NCBI RefSeq assembly: GCF_003014695.1
Contig: NZ_PYAS01000002.1
Location: forward strand, 186,001 to 250,000
From: Dyadobacter jiangsuensis
Lineage (GTDB): Bacteria; Bacteroidota; Bacteroidia; Cytophagales; Spirosomataceae
Direction of reading: 5' to 3'
Length of the DNA stretch: 64,000 bases
A model generated the notes under the pieces. That model searched no databases and was not told the origin of the DNA. It saw nothing but the letters and a program-made list of their open reading frames with translations. The stretch's first letter is position 1; every line of letters begins with the position of its first letter. A program made the translations under genes and the position numbers. Positions 26,751-35,238 of this stretch are shown here, in pieces.

Positions 26751-26972
26751 CTATTCGAATTTAAGATTTGCAGATAAACGACCACCGTTCTCAGCCCACC
26801 ATATGCTATGCACTTCGCGTGCGAGTTCCGCAGCTTGCTCCTCCGTGCCGTTATTCTGGGCATTAGATTCAATGAAGCGAAAATAGCTGGTAAGTTTTTG
26901 TACTTCTTCCATATTGATGAGAGAAGCGTTGAGCCGTATGACGATGTCCTCGTTTTGTCTTTCGATTTTCAT
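26751..26972 (-). CDS. Small antitoxin-like hypothetical protein, no partner seen
   Basis: A 73-residue protein starting MKIERQNEDIVIRL. It has a short beta-strand start (IVIRLNASL), a helical middle (MEEVQKLTSYFRFIESNAQNN) and ends EEQAAELAREVHSIWWAENGGRL. This layout resembles small Bacteroidota antitoxin-like proteins that are usually found beside a PIN-type toxin. No toxin gene lies on either side. The longer frame to 26996 has only eight additional residues and an untypical start. The gene is probably real but the function is inferred only from layout. Confidence 0.5.
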   Translation of the reverse strand: MKIERQNEDIVIRLNASLINMEEVQKLTSYFRFIESNAQNNGTEEQAAELAREVHSIWWAENGGRLSANLKFE

Positions 26973-27077
26973 AATCGCGTCGTAGGTTGTAATCACAATT
27001 TAACCAAATTCGATGAGATATGGCGCTCCAAATAAGCAGAAGGCTAGCGATCAACTATTAAAAGGGCCAGAAATCGC

Positions 27078-27262
27078 AACCTCGCGAGTTCTTTTACTTG
27101 CCTGCCATAGGCGAGGCATACCGAATCCTCGGATTCGGTTGTGTGTGATGAAGGTGTCATGTTGATAATGTGGTAGGATGAATGAAAATGCCCTGCATTA
27201 GGTGTCCTAACGCCATTATCAGCGTCCGGGGGACTTTCGAACCACCCACACCATAGCAGGGC
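27078..27262. other. Cluster of hairpins, possible structured RNA or palindromic repeat element
   Basis: Four inverted repeats follow one another: around CTCGCGAG (27078-27090); TGCCT/AGGCA enclosing GCC/GGC (27100-27119); ACCGAATCC/GGATTCGGT with a 2-nt loop (27120-27139); and a 73-nt unit at 27190-27262 closed by GCCCTGC/GCAGGGC, with a second stem GGTGT/ACACC inside and further hairpins in its centre. No protein family fits. A 79-codon minus-strand frame (27044-27283) covers the region but looks like a by-product. The 27000-27416 interval holds no other gene I can support. Confidence 0.5.
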
Positions 27263-27416
27263 AATACGTTGTTGCTTTTTCACGATAGATAATGTTTAAG
27301 AAGGGTATAAGTTGGGGAGCTACTTAGAGAAATGCAAAGCGAATCGCTGGCAATTTTCAAACGGTAAGAATGAGCAAAAATTGGTACTTTTCGGTTTAAC
27401 CTAAGCTTCCACCAAC

Positions 27417-27635
27417 TTGAAAGCTAAAATTTATCTTACATCATTATTGATCATTACCCTAATGAATGTATTCGGGCAACAAAAGCAGCGGCCAGTCGAA
27501 TCATTGATTAACAGGGAAGATCCAGGCTGGCCCTTGGTTTTAGAATGGATTGAAAAGGCGACAAATTCAGTTGAGATCTTACCCGCCGATAGCCTTCGTG
27601 CGCGGCAAGCAATATATGATATTCAGGTTACAACG
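27417..27635 (+). pseudogene. DUF2625 family gene, 5' fragment
   Basis: A signal peptide (IYLTSLLIITLMNVFGQQ) is followed by RPVESLINREDPGWPLVLEWI and VEILPADSLRARQAIYDIQVTT, which I recognise as the N-terminal part of DUF2625 proteins. The homology stops after QVTT at about 27632; twelve frames later a stop codon ends it. The rest of the domain is missing. The apparent start is TTG at 27417, possibly a decayed ATG. The fragment meets the truncated HTH gene of the opposite strand at the same point, so a rearrangement has removed both 3' ends. Confidence 0.65.
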
Positions 27636-27769
27636 TTCAACTTCTCGGCAGCCTGTTTCTGAGTCAGGTTGTTTTCTTCCATGTACGTGTTGAGCAGGTT
27701 GAAAACCCGGATCTGCACTTTTGCGAGCCAGTAGCCGATACCTCTCAAAATTTCCTCTCGTTCGGTCAT
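27623..27769 (-). pseudogene. XRE-type helix-turn-helix regulator, 5' fragment
   Basis: From the ATG at 27769 on the minus strand a 48-residue frame reads MTEREEILRGIGYWLAKVQI, then NLLNTYMEENNLTQKQAAEKLNV. This is the N-terminal part of an XRE regulator or antitoxin, ending where the recognition helix should begin. After LNV the sequence changes to that of the opposite-strand DUF2625 fragment. It is too short to bind DNA as it stands. Confidence 0.65.
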
Positions 27770-28040
27770 GAGCACTGTTTAGTTAGTTCCGCTTTCCAGA
27801 ATAACTGCTGGCCAGTTTTTAAGCAGAAGACTCACTTAGCCTCAACATAACGTTGTTTCGAATTCCAACCAGCTTCCGGCATGTTTCGTTGAGCCATCGG
27901 CAAATCATCCTTGCAGATTTAACATCGATCGTTAAATTTACTAGGATGGCGAACGCTGACCAGCCAGCCCAAAGATGCACAACACGAGTATGAGTTGCGC
28001 GCGAATAAGCAGTAGAATTTACTTTAGGGCATAATCGAAT

Positions 28041-28820
28041 ATGAAAACATACTTTTTCTTAGGCCTGATGGCTATTTCTTGCGCTGTCGTCCGCGCGCAA
28101 CAGGCATCGGACGTAGGTTTGCAAAATCGCTACATTCAGCTCATGAAGGGAAGCGAACAATCGGACTTTCGCAGGATAGAGCTGCGTTCCGATATCGATA
28201 CCACCTGGTTCCGCTGGAAGGAACGGGGATACAGCTTTGGATTTGTCCCGGGTAAAACGCCTATGTACACGACCGTGGACGGTATTCTGAGTACACCATA
28301 TATGATCCAGGTCCGGGGTAATGTGGAGGAGCGGAACAAGAAACGCTGGGGTTATCATGTATTCGAGGGGTATGCCAAAGACGATAAATCCCGCATCACC
28401 ATGCTTGTCAACAAGCATGTGGAGGCCGAGCGACCGGTGGCAGAGCTTTACTATTACTCCACCGTCTATAACCACGACGAAACGGCCTATAACTGGTTTA
28501 AAATCGGCTCCGACGTTCGGCAGCACTCATTTATGTTCGGGCGTGATAAGGCGCTGTTCTACGGCTCGCTCAAACTGACCAACGCATTAACGCTCGGCGC
28601 TATCGGGAAGGAAGATATTTTGACGACAAAGCCCGCCGGTGACGACGAACAGAATGCGGATAACAACGCCAGGTATGTCAATTATAAAGAGCTGAAAAGC
28701 GGCGGAGATGGGACGATCTTTTACGATAAAGACCGCGACATCGTAGTGATCAAAATCAAAGGGAAGTGGATGAAAGTCGCTGTGGAAGCGCTTCCGGATG
28801 GAGTTAGTTATGATTTTTGA
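28041..28820 (+). CDS. Secreted hypothetical protein
   Basis: A 259-residue protein with a signal peptide (MKTYFFLGLMAISCAVVRAQ, residues 1-20). I do not recognise the family. The middle is rich in aromatic and charged residues (WFRWKERGYSFGFVPGKTPMYTTVDGI) and the end reads DKDRDIVVIKIKGKWMKVAVEAL. There is no lipobox, transmembrane segment or T9SS domain, so a periplasmic location is likely. The 270-bp gap before it contains no gene I can see. It is convergent with the DUF4965 protein. Confidence 0.6.
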   Translation: MKTYFFLGLMAISCAVVRAQQASDVGLQNRYIQLMKGSEQSDFRRIELRSDIDTTWFRWKERGYSFGFVPGKTPMYTTVDGILSTPYMIQVRGNVEERNKKRWGYHVFEGYAKDDKSRITMLVNKHVEAERPVAELYYYSTVYNHDETAYNWFKIGSDVRQHSFMFGRDKALFYGSLKLTNALTLGAIGKEDILTTKPAGDDEQNADNNARYVNYKELKSGGDGTIFYDKDRDIVVIKIKGKWMKVAVEALPDGVSYDF

Positions 28821-28883
28821 AGAGGCCAGAAACCGCCAAACCTGACAACTCCTGACCCTTTGACTTATTGACTTTGAAACTCG

Positions 28884-31367
28884 TTACTTCCAGCGTTCCC
28901 CAAGCACCTTCATCCAATACCCCCCAACCACAGACCGTGCACGAAACCCAACGGATTTCCCATTCGTAGTCTCATGCCAGTCCGAAAGCGGAATACGATC
29001 GGTAGTACCATTGGCATACTTAAAAACAGGCTGAATCAATGCCTGGAAATCCTCCGGCTTTTCGGCCAGGGTGGCGGTCCAGACAATCCAGTCGGATTTG
29101 GAATAGGTTTTGCGGCTGTCCAGTGGCAGGCCGAAAGGCTGTTGTTTGGTGAGGTAATAGGCGATTTCCTTTTGTGCGACGGTTTTGGGAAATACATTTA
29201 AGCCGAGCAGTTTGTCCCAAACGAGGTTGTATTTCTGGCTCCACGTGCCTTTTTTATCGAAAGTCAATGCGTAGTGATCGCCATCTGCTGCCATTTGTAC
29301 CCATTTTTGAGCGAAGTCTTTGGTTAATGCATTTACTTCTGCGACTTCTTTGGTGTCGCCCAGTTGCTCTGCGAGTTTGGCGTAAGAGGCGAGGCCCATG
29401 ATGGCCTTGATGGACAGGTTGGTGTTGCGTGCCAAATGGCCTGCAAAATCATCGGTACATAGCTGGTTGGCCGGGTCGAAACCTTCTTTTTTCAGGTAGT
29501 TGGCCCAAACGCTGAGGGTTTCCCAATGCTTTTTGGCATAGTCGGCGTTGCCTTCGGCTTTGGCTATGGCGTAGGAAAGGATGAGCATGTTGCCGGATTC
29601 TTCCACGGGCATATCCTCGCCGTACGTCTGCCCGTTTGCGAGTGGATAGGTGCCTACGTCGTGCGCGGCGAAAGGTTTGGTCCATTTACCGCTCTCGGAA
29701 TAATGGAAAATGGGTTCCATCATGCCTTTGAGCAATGTCGGGTTGTAGAGCAGGAACAATGGGGCCGATGGATAAGTGATATCAACCGTTCCGATGGAGC
29801 CGTTGCTGAAATTCTCTTTGGAAAAAAACAATGGCGTTCCGTCCTGTCCGGCTACGAGCTTGTGGGCGGCAATGGCCTGGCGGTAGGCGAGCACGCAGAG
29901 CTCGGCATATTGCTTGCCGCCTGCATTGAACGCGTCGTCGTAAATGGCCTTGTCGGTATCGTCGCAGGTTTGCAGGATTTTGGTAAAATCGGCCTCGGCA
30001 CTTTTCAGCTCGCCGGCGATGGTTTTGTTGCCGTCTTTGTTCCACCAAGGACGAAGGTTTTGTCCAAAATACTGAACGGAATAGCCATCATCATAAGCCA
30101 GCAATGCATGCAGCGATTTGCTTTCAGCCCCCACTTTTCCCGCATTCAATATCAGCCCCATTGACTTGGTATCGGCGAGTGCTGCGCCCGCTTGGTCGAC
30201 GCTCAGTGAGCCTTTGGAAGCAAATTCCTTAATAATATCCGTGGAAATGCCGACGCCGGAGCCTTTAACCGTGTTTTGCGGAGCAGCGAGATAAGCCTGG
30301 CCCCAATCAATGCGGACGTCGTCGCCTTTCCTGGCCAGCAGATTCTGGACAGCATTACCGAGTGATAATGTCGTCAAACCATCCTGATTGGCTTGTTTGC
30401 CGACCACCGATTGGCTCGCATCGTTGGTAGCCCAAAGGCCGGACACCGAATTGAGAATGCTCACGTCATGCTGCTTGCCGTCCGCTGATTTGACTTCGTA
30501 CACAACATAATTCACCGGTCGGGATAACAGCACCAAATCACGCATGATCAAAGGTGCTATAAAGCGGACGGTCAGTTGCACCGGCCCTGCTTCGAAGCGG
30601 TAGACCGATTGTGTAGCCTTCATTTCAAAGTTGGTCTGCTTTGCGAGTGCCACCGCTTCGGGACCTTTCGGGGCGATTTCATCCGCGAGGCCAATGTCGA
30701 TATAACCTGGTCCGGCGCCATTTTTGACATAGGCGGCTAATGTATTTTTCCCTTTTTTTAAAGCCTTCACCGCCGCAGGGCTGATCGGTTTGAACTCGTA
30801 ATCGCTCGTAAAGCAGGGCGCACAGTCAAACGCAGGCACGCCGTTGATGAACACCTGCACATCGTCGTCGTGGAAGATATTCAAGACCGGTTTTTCAAAA
30901 TCGACATTGGTGAGATTGAAATCGCGACGGTACCAGAGCTCTTGTGGAAACTCAGTCCCACCTTTCAGCATGGCGTCGTTGCGCTCGTGCGTACCGAATG
31001 GCGCCGGGCCCTGTTTCCAGGTGCTGATATTGTAGCCTTCCTTGAACCACCATTTTGGATCGGGCTTGGTGATTGTGAATTTGGCGGTGTAGGCTTGTTG
31101 CTTGGCCGTCGGCAGGATGGTTTTCATCTCTGCAGTGGCAGCGCCCATGAAGCGGTAGGCTTTGCCGTCGACACGGATGAGGCCGTCCATCGGATGCGGT
31201 TTGCCGGTCCAGTGTTTGGTCACGGAGCCCGCAAGCTCGTCGCCGAACGACCAAACGCTTGTGTAGGAATCGATGGTCACCAGCGGCGTGGCCGGCGGCC
31301 GGATGGACTGTGCAAAAATCGTTGAGGAGGTAAGCAGCGTAAGCGCAGCAAGCCAGCGTTTGGGCAT
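28884..31367 (-). CDS. Secreted DUF4965/DUF5127 'glutaminase'-family protein
   Basis: An 827-residue exported protein with signal peptide (about residues 1-19). The order fits the family named glutaminase in fungi and Bacteroidota: an N-terminal block (IRPPATPLVTIDSYTSVWSF, GKPHPMDGLIRVDGKAYRFMG), a DUF5127-type beta region, then the alpha-helical DUF4965/DUF1793 toroid with AYDDGYSVQYFGQNLRPWWNK, HDVGTYPLANGQTYGEDMPVEESGNML and DWIVWTATLAEKPEDF. Near residues 105-215 is a jelly-roll of glycoside-hydrolase type (LWYRRDFNLTNVDFEKPVLNIFHDDDVQVFINGVPAF). The EEMPVEESGN-like acidic patch suggests a hydrolase. Real activity may be on glycans rather than glutamine; that is inference. Confidence 0.83.
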   Translation of the reverse strand: MPKRWLAALTLLTSSTIFAQSIRPPATPLVTIDSYTSVWSFGDELAGSVTKHWTGKPHPMDGLIRVDGKAYRFMGAATAEMKTILPTAKQQAYTAKFTITKPDPKWWFKEGYNISTWKQGPAPFGTHERNDAMLKGGTEFPQELWYRRDFNLTNVDFEKPVLNIFHDDDVQVFINGVPAFDCAPCFTSDYEFKPISPAAVKALKKGKNTLAAYVKNGAGPGYIDIGLADEIAPKGPEAVALAKQTNFEMKATQSVYRFEAGPVQLTVRFIAPLIMRDLVLLSRPVNYVVYEVKSADGKQHDVSILNSVSGLWATNDASQSVVGKQANQDGLTTLSLGNAVQNLLARKGDDVRIDWGQAYLAAPQNTVKGSGVGISTDIIKEFASKGSLSVDQAGAALADTKSMGLILNAGKVGAESKSLHALLAYDDGYSVQYFGQNLRPWWNKDGNKTIAGELKSAEADFTKILQTCDDTDKAIYDDAFNAGGKQYAELCVLAYRQAIAAHKLVAGQDGTPLFFSKENFSNGSIGTVDITYPSAPLFLLYNPTLLKGMMEPIFHYSESGKWTKPFAAHDVGTYPLANGQTYGEDMPVEESGNMLILSYAIAKAEGNADYAKKHWETLSVWANYLKKEGFDPANQLCTDDFAGHLARNTNLSIKAIMGLASYAKLAEQLGDTKEVAEVNALTKDFAQKWVQMAADGDHYALTFDKKGTWSQKYNLVWDKLLGLNVFPKTVAQKEIAYYLTKQQPFGLPLDSRKTYSKSDWIVWTATLAEKPEDFQALIQPVFKYANGTTDRIPLSDWHETTNGKSVGFRARSVVGGYWMKVLGERWK

Positions 31368-31448
31368 AGTTTCAGCAGGTTTTGTGGAAATAGTGTAGGA
31401 AATCCCTGTAATGATAGGGGATTAGTTCAATAACGAACAACCTGACAC

Positions 31449-33560
31449 TTATTTCTTCAAAAACGCTGCCTTCCCGCTATCCAGGAACGACGCAAACTTG
31501 GCAGGATCCAGATCGTAGTTTTTAGGCGCTACGAGCAGGTTGCCTTCATGATCCACGAGGCAGTAATGCGGCTGTGCATTGTTGTTGTACTTCACGATTT
31601 GCAAGTCGGCATTCTGGGCTCCGATGGTTTTCTTCACCTTGTTGTCGTATTTGGAAGTATACCATTGCGCTTCGGGAAGCTCGGTCTTGTCATCGACGTA
31701 CAATGCGACGATCACGTAGTCATTATTCAAACGTTGCAACACGGCCGGATCGACCCACACACGGGCCTCCATTTCACGGCAATTGACGCAGCCGTGACCG
31801 GTGAAATCGATGAAAACAGGTTTGTTTACTTTTTTGGCATAGGCCAATGCTTCCTGGTAATCATAGAAGCCTTCGAGTTCGTGGGGTAAATGGAAGAGGT
31901 CGGAGTACTTGCGGGTTTCGCCTGCAATGGCGGATGGCGTTGCAGCTGCCGCGCTTCTTTTATTCAGGTCAAAATCCAGTGTTGATTGCGGAGGTAGGTA
32001 GCCGGCCAATGCTTTCAGGGGTGCGCCCCACATACCCGGGATCATGTATACCACGAATGTGAAGGTAACGATCGCCAGCATCAGACGCGGAACGCTTACT
32101 TTTTCAATAGGCGAATCGTGCGGCGTGCGGATCTTGCCGAGCAGGTAGAAGCCAAGCAGGGCAAAAATGACGATCCAGAATGCGAGGTATACTTCGCGGT
32201 CGAGCAAATGCCAATGATAGACCTGGTCGGCAATGCTGAAAAATTTCAGTGCCAATGCCAGTTCAAGGAAACCAAGCACCACTTTTACGGTATTCAACCA
32301 ACCGCCGGATTTGGGCAGCGATTTCAGCCATTGCGGAAACAATGCGAATGACGTGAATGGGATCGCAAATGCCGCCGAGAATGCCGCCATACCGACAATA
32401 GGCTTCACGACTTCGCCGCCTGCCGATGCTACCAGCAAACTGCCGACGATCGGGCCGGTGCAGGAGAATGAGACGAGGACCAGCGTAAATGCCATAAAGA
32501 AAACACCCGCATAGCCACCTTGGTCAGCCTTCTGGTCCATCTTATTTACAAAACCACTCGGCAGCACGATCTCGAAAAGGCCCAGGAACGACAGACCGAA
32601 TGTGATGAAAATCGCAAAGAACAGCAGGTTAGGCAGCCAGTGCGTGCTCAGGAAGTTCGCAAATGCAGGACCGTTCAGTCGCGAAACGACGGTACCTATT
32701 AATGTATAGATCAGAATAATGGATATGCCATATACGAATGCCTTGAATTTGCCCTTCTCCTGGTTCGTGAAAAAGCTTACGGTCATCGGGATGATCGGGA
32801 AAACGCAGGGCGTAAGCAATGCGACCAGACCAGAGAGGAATGCCGCGAATGCGAAACCCAATAGGGAGCCGCTGGTCGCAGGCTCGGAAACGGGTTGTTG
32901 TGCGGCTTCGATAGTGGCTGTGGCGGTGCCGGAGCTGTCGGTGGTTGCAGGAATGTCTCCGGCCGAAACGGCTATCGCTGTGTCGTTGGACGCGGCAGGG
33001 GCAGTGGTTGGTTCAACACTCGGTTTGTCAGCCGGTGTGACAACCCCAACGGTGGGCTGCTCAGTCGTGGAAGTTGCGGCTGAGGCAACTTTCAATCCCT
33101 TAAACTCAAAATCTTCGCCTCCTGGAATACACAGCCCGCTTACATGGCTGCAAGTCTGGTACTCGGAAGTTCCTTTGATAACGGGGTTATCAGAGAGGAT
33201 TTTGACGGTTTGCTTGAAAACACCCTTTCCTTCGAAATAGCGCACATTACCCTGCCACACTTCTTCGAACTTGGTTTTCGGGTTCTGTGGTTTGAGCTTG
33301 CCTACCGTTTCGAAGGTATTATTCTTTTCAAAGGTAAATGTGGTCAGCATCGGACCCAAATCGGGATCGAAGTCGGAGGAATACATATACCAATCCTTGT
33401 CGATGGTTGCGGTAAAAACCAGGTCGACAGTCTCACCCTTTTTAACTTCCGGTTTGGAAAACGAATAGGTCCAGTGCGCTTTGGCTTTCTGGACTTGTGC
33501 CTGCGCGAAGCCGGCTGCAAAAAGGCAAATGGTGAGAATGAGTATTATACCGCGTTTCAT
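31449..33560 (-). CDS. DsbD-type thiol:disulfide interchange protein
   Basis: A 703-residue protein that moves electrons from cytoplasmic thioredoxin across the inner membrane to periplasmic disulfides. Order: signal peptide (1-21); N-terminal DsbD alpha-like domain with CSHVSGLCIPGG (cysteines near residues 137-144); threonine/alanine-rich linker; a CcdA-type membrane domain whose paired cysteines are in TPCVFPIIPMTVSFF and FSCTGPIVGSL; and a C-terminal thioredoxin domain with DFTGHGCVNCREMEARVW (CVNC). All three redox pairs are present, so it should be functional. It is monocistronic, with the convergent DUF4965 gene downstream. Confidence 0.93.
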   Translation of the reverse strand: MKRGIILILTICLFAAGFAQAQVQKAKAHWTYSFSKPEVKKGETVDLVFTATIDKDWYMYSSDFDPDLGPMLTTFTFEKNNTFETVGKLKPQNPKTKFEEVWQGNVRYFEGKGVFKQTVKILSDNPVIKGTSEYQTCSHVSGLCIPGGEDFEFKGLKVASAATSTTEQPTVGVVTPADKPSVEPTTAPAASNDTAIAVSAGDIPATTDSSGTATATIEAAQQPVSEPATSGSLLGFAFAAFLSGLVALLTPCVFPIIPMTVSFFTNQEKGKFKAFVYGISIILIYTLIGTVVSRLNGPAFANFLSTHWLPNLLFFAIFITFGLSFLGLFEIVLPSGFVNKMDQKADQGGYAGVFFMAFTLVLVSFSCTGPIVGSLLVASAGGEVVKPIVGMAAFSAAFAIPFTSFALFPQWLKSLPKSGGWLNTVKVVLGFLELALALKFFSIADQVYHWHLLDREVYLAFWIVIFALLGFYLLGKIRTPHDSPIEKVSVPRLMLAIVTFTFVVYMIPGMWGAPLKALAGYLPPQSTLDFDLNKRSAAAATPSAIAGETRKYSDLFHLPHELEGFYDYQEALAYAKKVNKPVFIDFTGHGCVNCREMEARVWVDPAVLQRLNNDYVIVALYVDDKTELPEAQWYTSKYDNKVKKTIGAQNADLQIVKYNNNAQPHYCLVDHEGNLLVAPKNYDLDPAKFASFLDSGKAAFLKK

Positions 33561-33712
33561 GTCGATGTTTGGGGTAATGCTTTGGGCGGGCGATATGGTC
33601 AGCAGACCGCCGGACGATAATCTATAATTTTGATAGAGCTTTATTAACCAACGTAATTTTCACAAAAAAATTCATCAATTGAAATTCCCTTTTCAGCGAT
33701 TCGCGTTTCTGC

Positions 33713-33720
33713 TACCTTTG
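33713..33720 (+). promoter_or_regulatory. Putative -7 box of argB
   Basis: TACCTTTG matches the Bacteroidota TAnnTTTG element exactly, 35 bp before the argB start. The -33 region is only TTTT-like, so the call rests on the -7 box. Confidence 0.5.
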
Positions 33721-33755
33721 TCGCCTCAAATCCAGATAAGTTAACAGTTATTAAC

Positions 33756-34544
33756 ATGTCCCAGACCTTATACGTAGTTAAAATCGGCGGTAACGTGATC
33801 GATAATCCCGAAGCATGTGTCCGTTTTCTGAAAGCCTTTGCGCAGCTCGATGCACCCAAAATCCTCGTCCACGGCGGCGGGAAGGTGGCGACACAGGTCG
33901 CGGCCAAGTTGCAGATCGAAACGCAGATGGTCGATGGCCGCCGCATTACCGACCAGCCGATGCTGGACGTGGTAACGATGGTGTACGGAGGGCTTGTGAA
34001 CAAAAACCTCGTGGCGCAACTGCAAGCCGCCGGCTGCAATGCGATCGGGCTCACGGGCGCCGATGGCGGGATCATCCGCTCGGTCAAGCGACCTGTGAAA
34101 ACGATCGACTACGGATTTGTAGGTGATATCGAAGCGGTAAATGGTGACCAAATCAATGCAATCCTGTCCAGCGGCCTGACGCCAATCATCGCGCCGTTAA
34201 CATACAGTGCCGAAGGGCTGCTGCTCAATACCAATGCCGATACGATGGCCTCCGCAACAGCCGTAGCGATGTCCGAAGCATTTGAAGTAAACCTGATTTA
34301 TTGCTTCGAGAAAAAGGGCGTGCTTTCCGACCCGGACGACGATGACGCAGTGATCGGTAAACTGGTTCCGGCGACCTATGAAGAGTACAAAGCAACCGGT
34401 GCTATTAATAAAGGTATGATTCCCAAACTCGATAATGCATTTGCCGCGCTGCACTCGGGTGTGACGCAGGTGACGATCTGCCACGCGGACGAGCTTGGAA
34501 ACGCGGTCTCTGGCGGTGCTGGAACTGCAATCGTGCTCGCTTAG
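33756..34544 (+). CDS. argB: Acetylglutamate kinase
   Basis: ArgB phosphorylates N-acetylglutamate with ATP in arginine synthesis. The 262-residue protein of the amino acid kinase fold shows VVKIGGNVID (residues 7-16), the substrate-binding VHGGGKVATQVAAKL (38-52), GLTGADGGIIRS and LNTNADTMASATAVAM, and the C-terminal KGMIPKLDNAFAALHSGVTQVTI. In Bacteroidota this enzyme often uses N-succinylglutamate; the sequence alone does not decide. It is monocistronic with its own terminator, and argH lies 7 kb away on the other strand. Confidence 0.95.
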   Translation: MSQTLYVVKIGGNVIDNPEACVRFLKAFAQLDAPKILVHGGGKVATQVAAKLQIETQMVDGRRITDQPMLDVVTMVYGGLVNKNLVAQLQAAGCNAIGLTGADGGIIRSVKRPVKTIDYGFVGDIEAVNGDQINAILSSGLTPIIAPLTYSAEGLLLNTNADTMASATAVAMSEAFEVNLIYCFEKKGVLSDPDDDDAVIGKLVPATYEEYKATGAINKGMIPKLDNAFAALHSGVTQVTICHADELGNAVSGGAGTAIVLA

Positions 34545-34553
34545 CTACCTGCG

Positions 34554-34596
34554 AACCCCTAAACCGGCGGTGGGCCGGCTTAGGGGTTACTTTTTG
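34554..34596 (+). terminator. Terminator of argB
   Basis: A 15-bp stem with one mismatch (34554-34568 against 34574-34588) and a 5-nt loop, followed by CTTTTTG. Confidence 0.85.
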
Positions 34597-34879
34597 ATTT
34601 AATATTCCCCGCGGATCAGCTTCCCGATTTTTATACGTATATATATAGACGTTTCTGTTTTCTGCCCGACAGGTAGCTGCTGATATCAATATTTGAACAG
34701 TTACAGTTAATATTTAGCCAATATTGAGGACGATAAGGGGTACTCAGCTGTTCATGCCCGTTCAGCAAAATTAATTTTATTAAAAGCGGTTACATACAAA
34801 TAATATATAGCTAAGGCTGCCGCAATACCAAATACTCTATCCTATTTAGGGACTATTTATTAATTTTTTTTAATAAATC

Positions 34880-34912
34880 TTGCTGAGTTTGTTAATAATA
34901 TATTTATATTTG
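34880..34912 (+). promoter_or_regulatory. Putative susC promoter with long leader
   Basis: TATATTTG (34905-34912) is an exact TAnnTTTG box, with TTG at 34880-34882, 22 bp upstream. If used, the susC mRNA has a leader of about 320 nt. The rest of the 650-bp gap 34589-35238 is A/T-rich and holds no gene I can support; a 56-codon frame from 34982 has no recognisable product. Confidence 0.45.
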
Positions 34913-35238
34913 ACATCCGAATATTACGGTAGTGTGAAGCCCTTTGACGCCGCCGGTACGTCCGGAACAGTAAAGAAGAAAATGACCCGGTTAAACCATC
35001 TAAAATTCATTAAGGGACTGTATGACAAAACTAAAAATCTACTATTAATCCTTCTCGAACCCGCCCGACGTCGTATCCGGATGTTTCCATACCCCCGAAG
35101 GCAACCAAGTCCAATCGCACAGTTTGCAATCTGTCGAACGTGTATGTATTAGTAAAAAATTTAATTAATACACGATATTATACTAAATAATATTAAAATT
35201 GTATCCATTTTAATACCTTAATTAATCTAGCTTAACTC

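Noticed and set aside
27044..27283. A 79-codon minus-strand frame over the hairpin cluster
   Set aside because: The sequence is dominated by inverted repeats, and the translation shows no family, signal peptide or domain; it is better read as structured non-coding DNA.
27918..27936. TTTAAC...GTTAAA dyad around ATCGAT as an operator
   Set aside because: The arms are only 6 bp, in A/T-rich DNA next to degraded genes, and no intact regulator or downstream gene at the right distance gives it meaning.
34880..35152. A 90-codon frame upstream of susC
   Set aside because: It begins inside the putative promoter and has no recognisable product; only a short part after the promoter could be translated.
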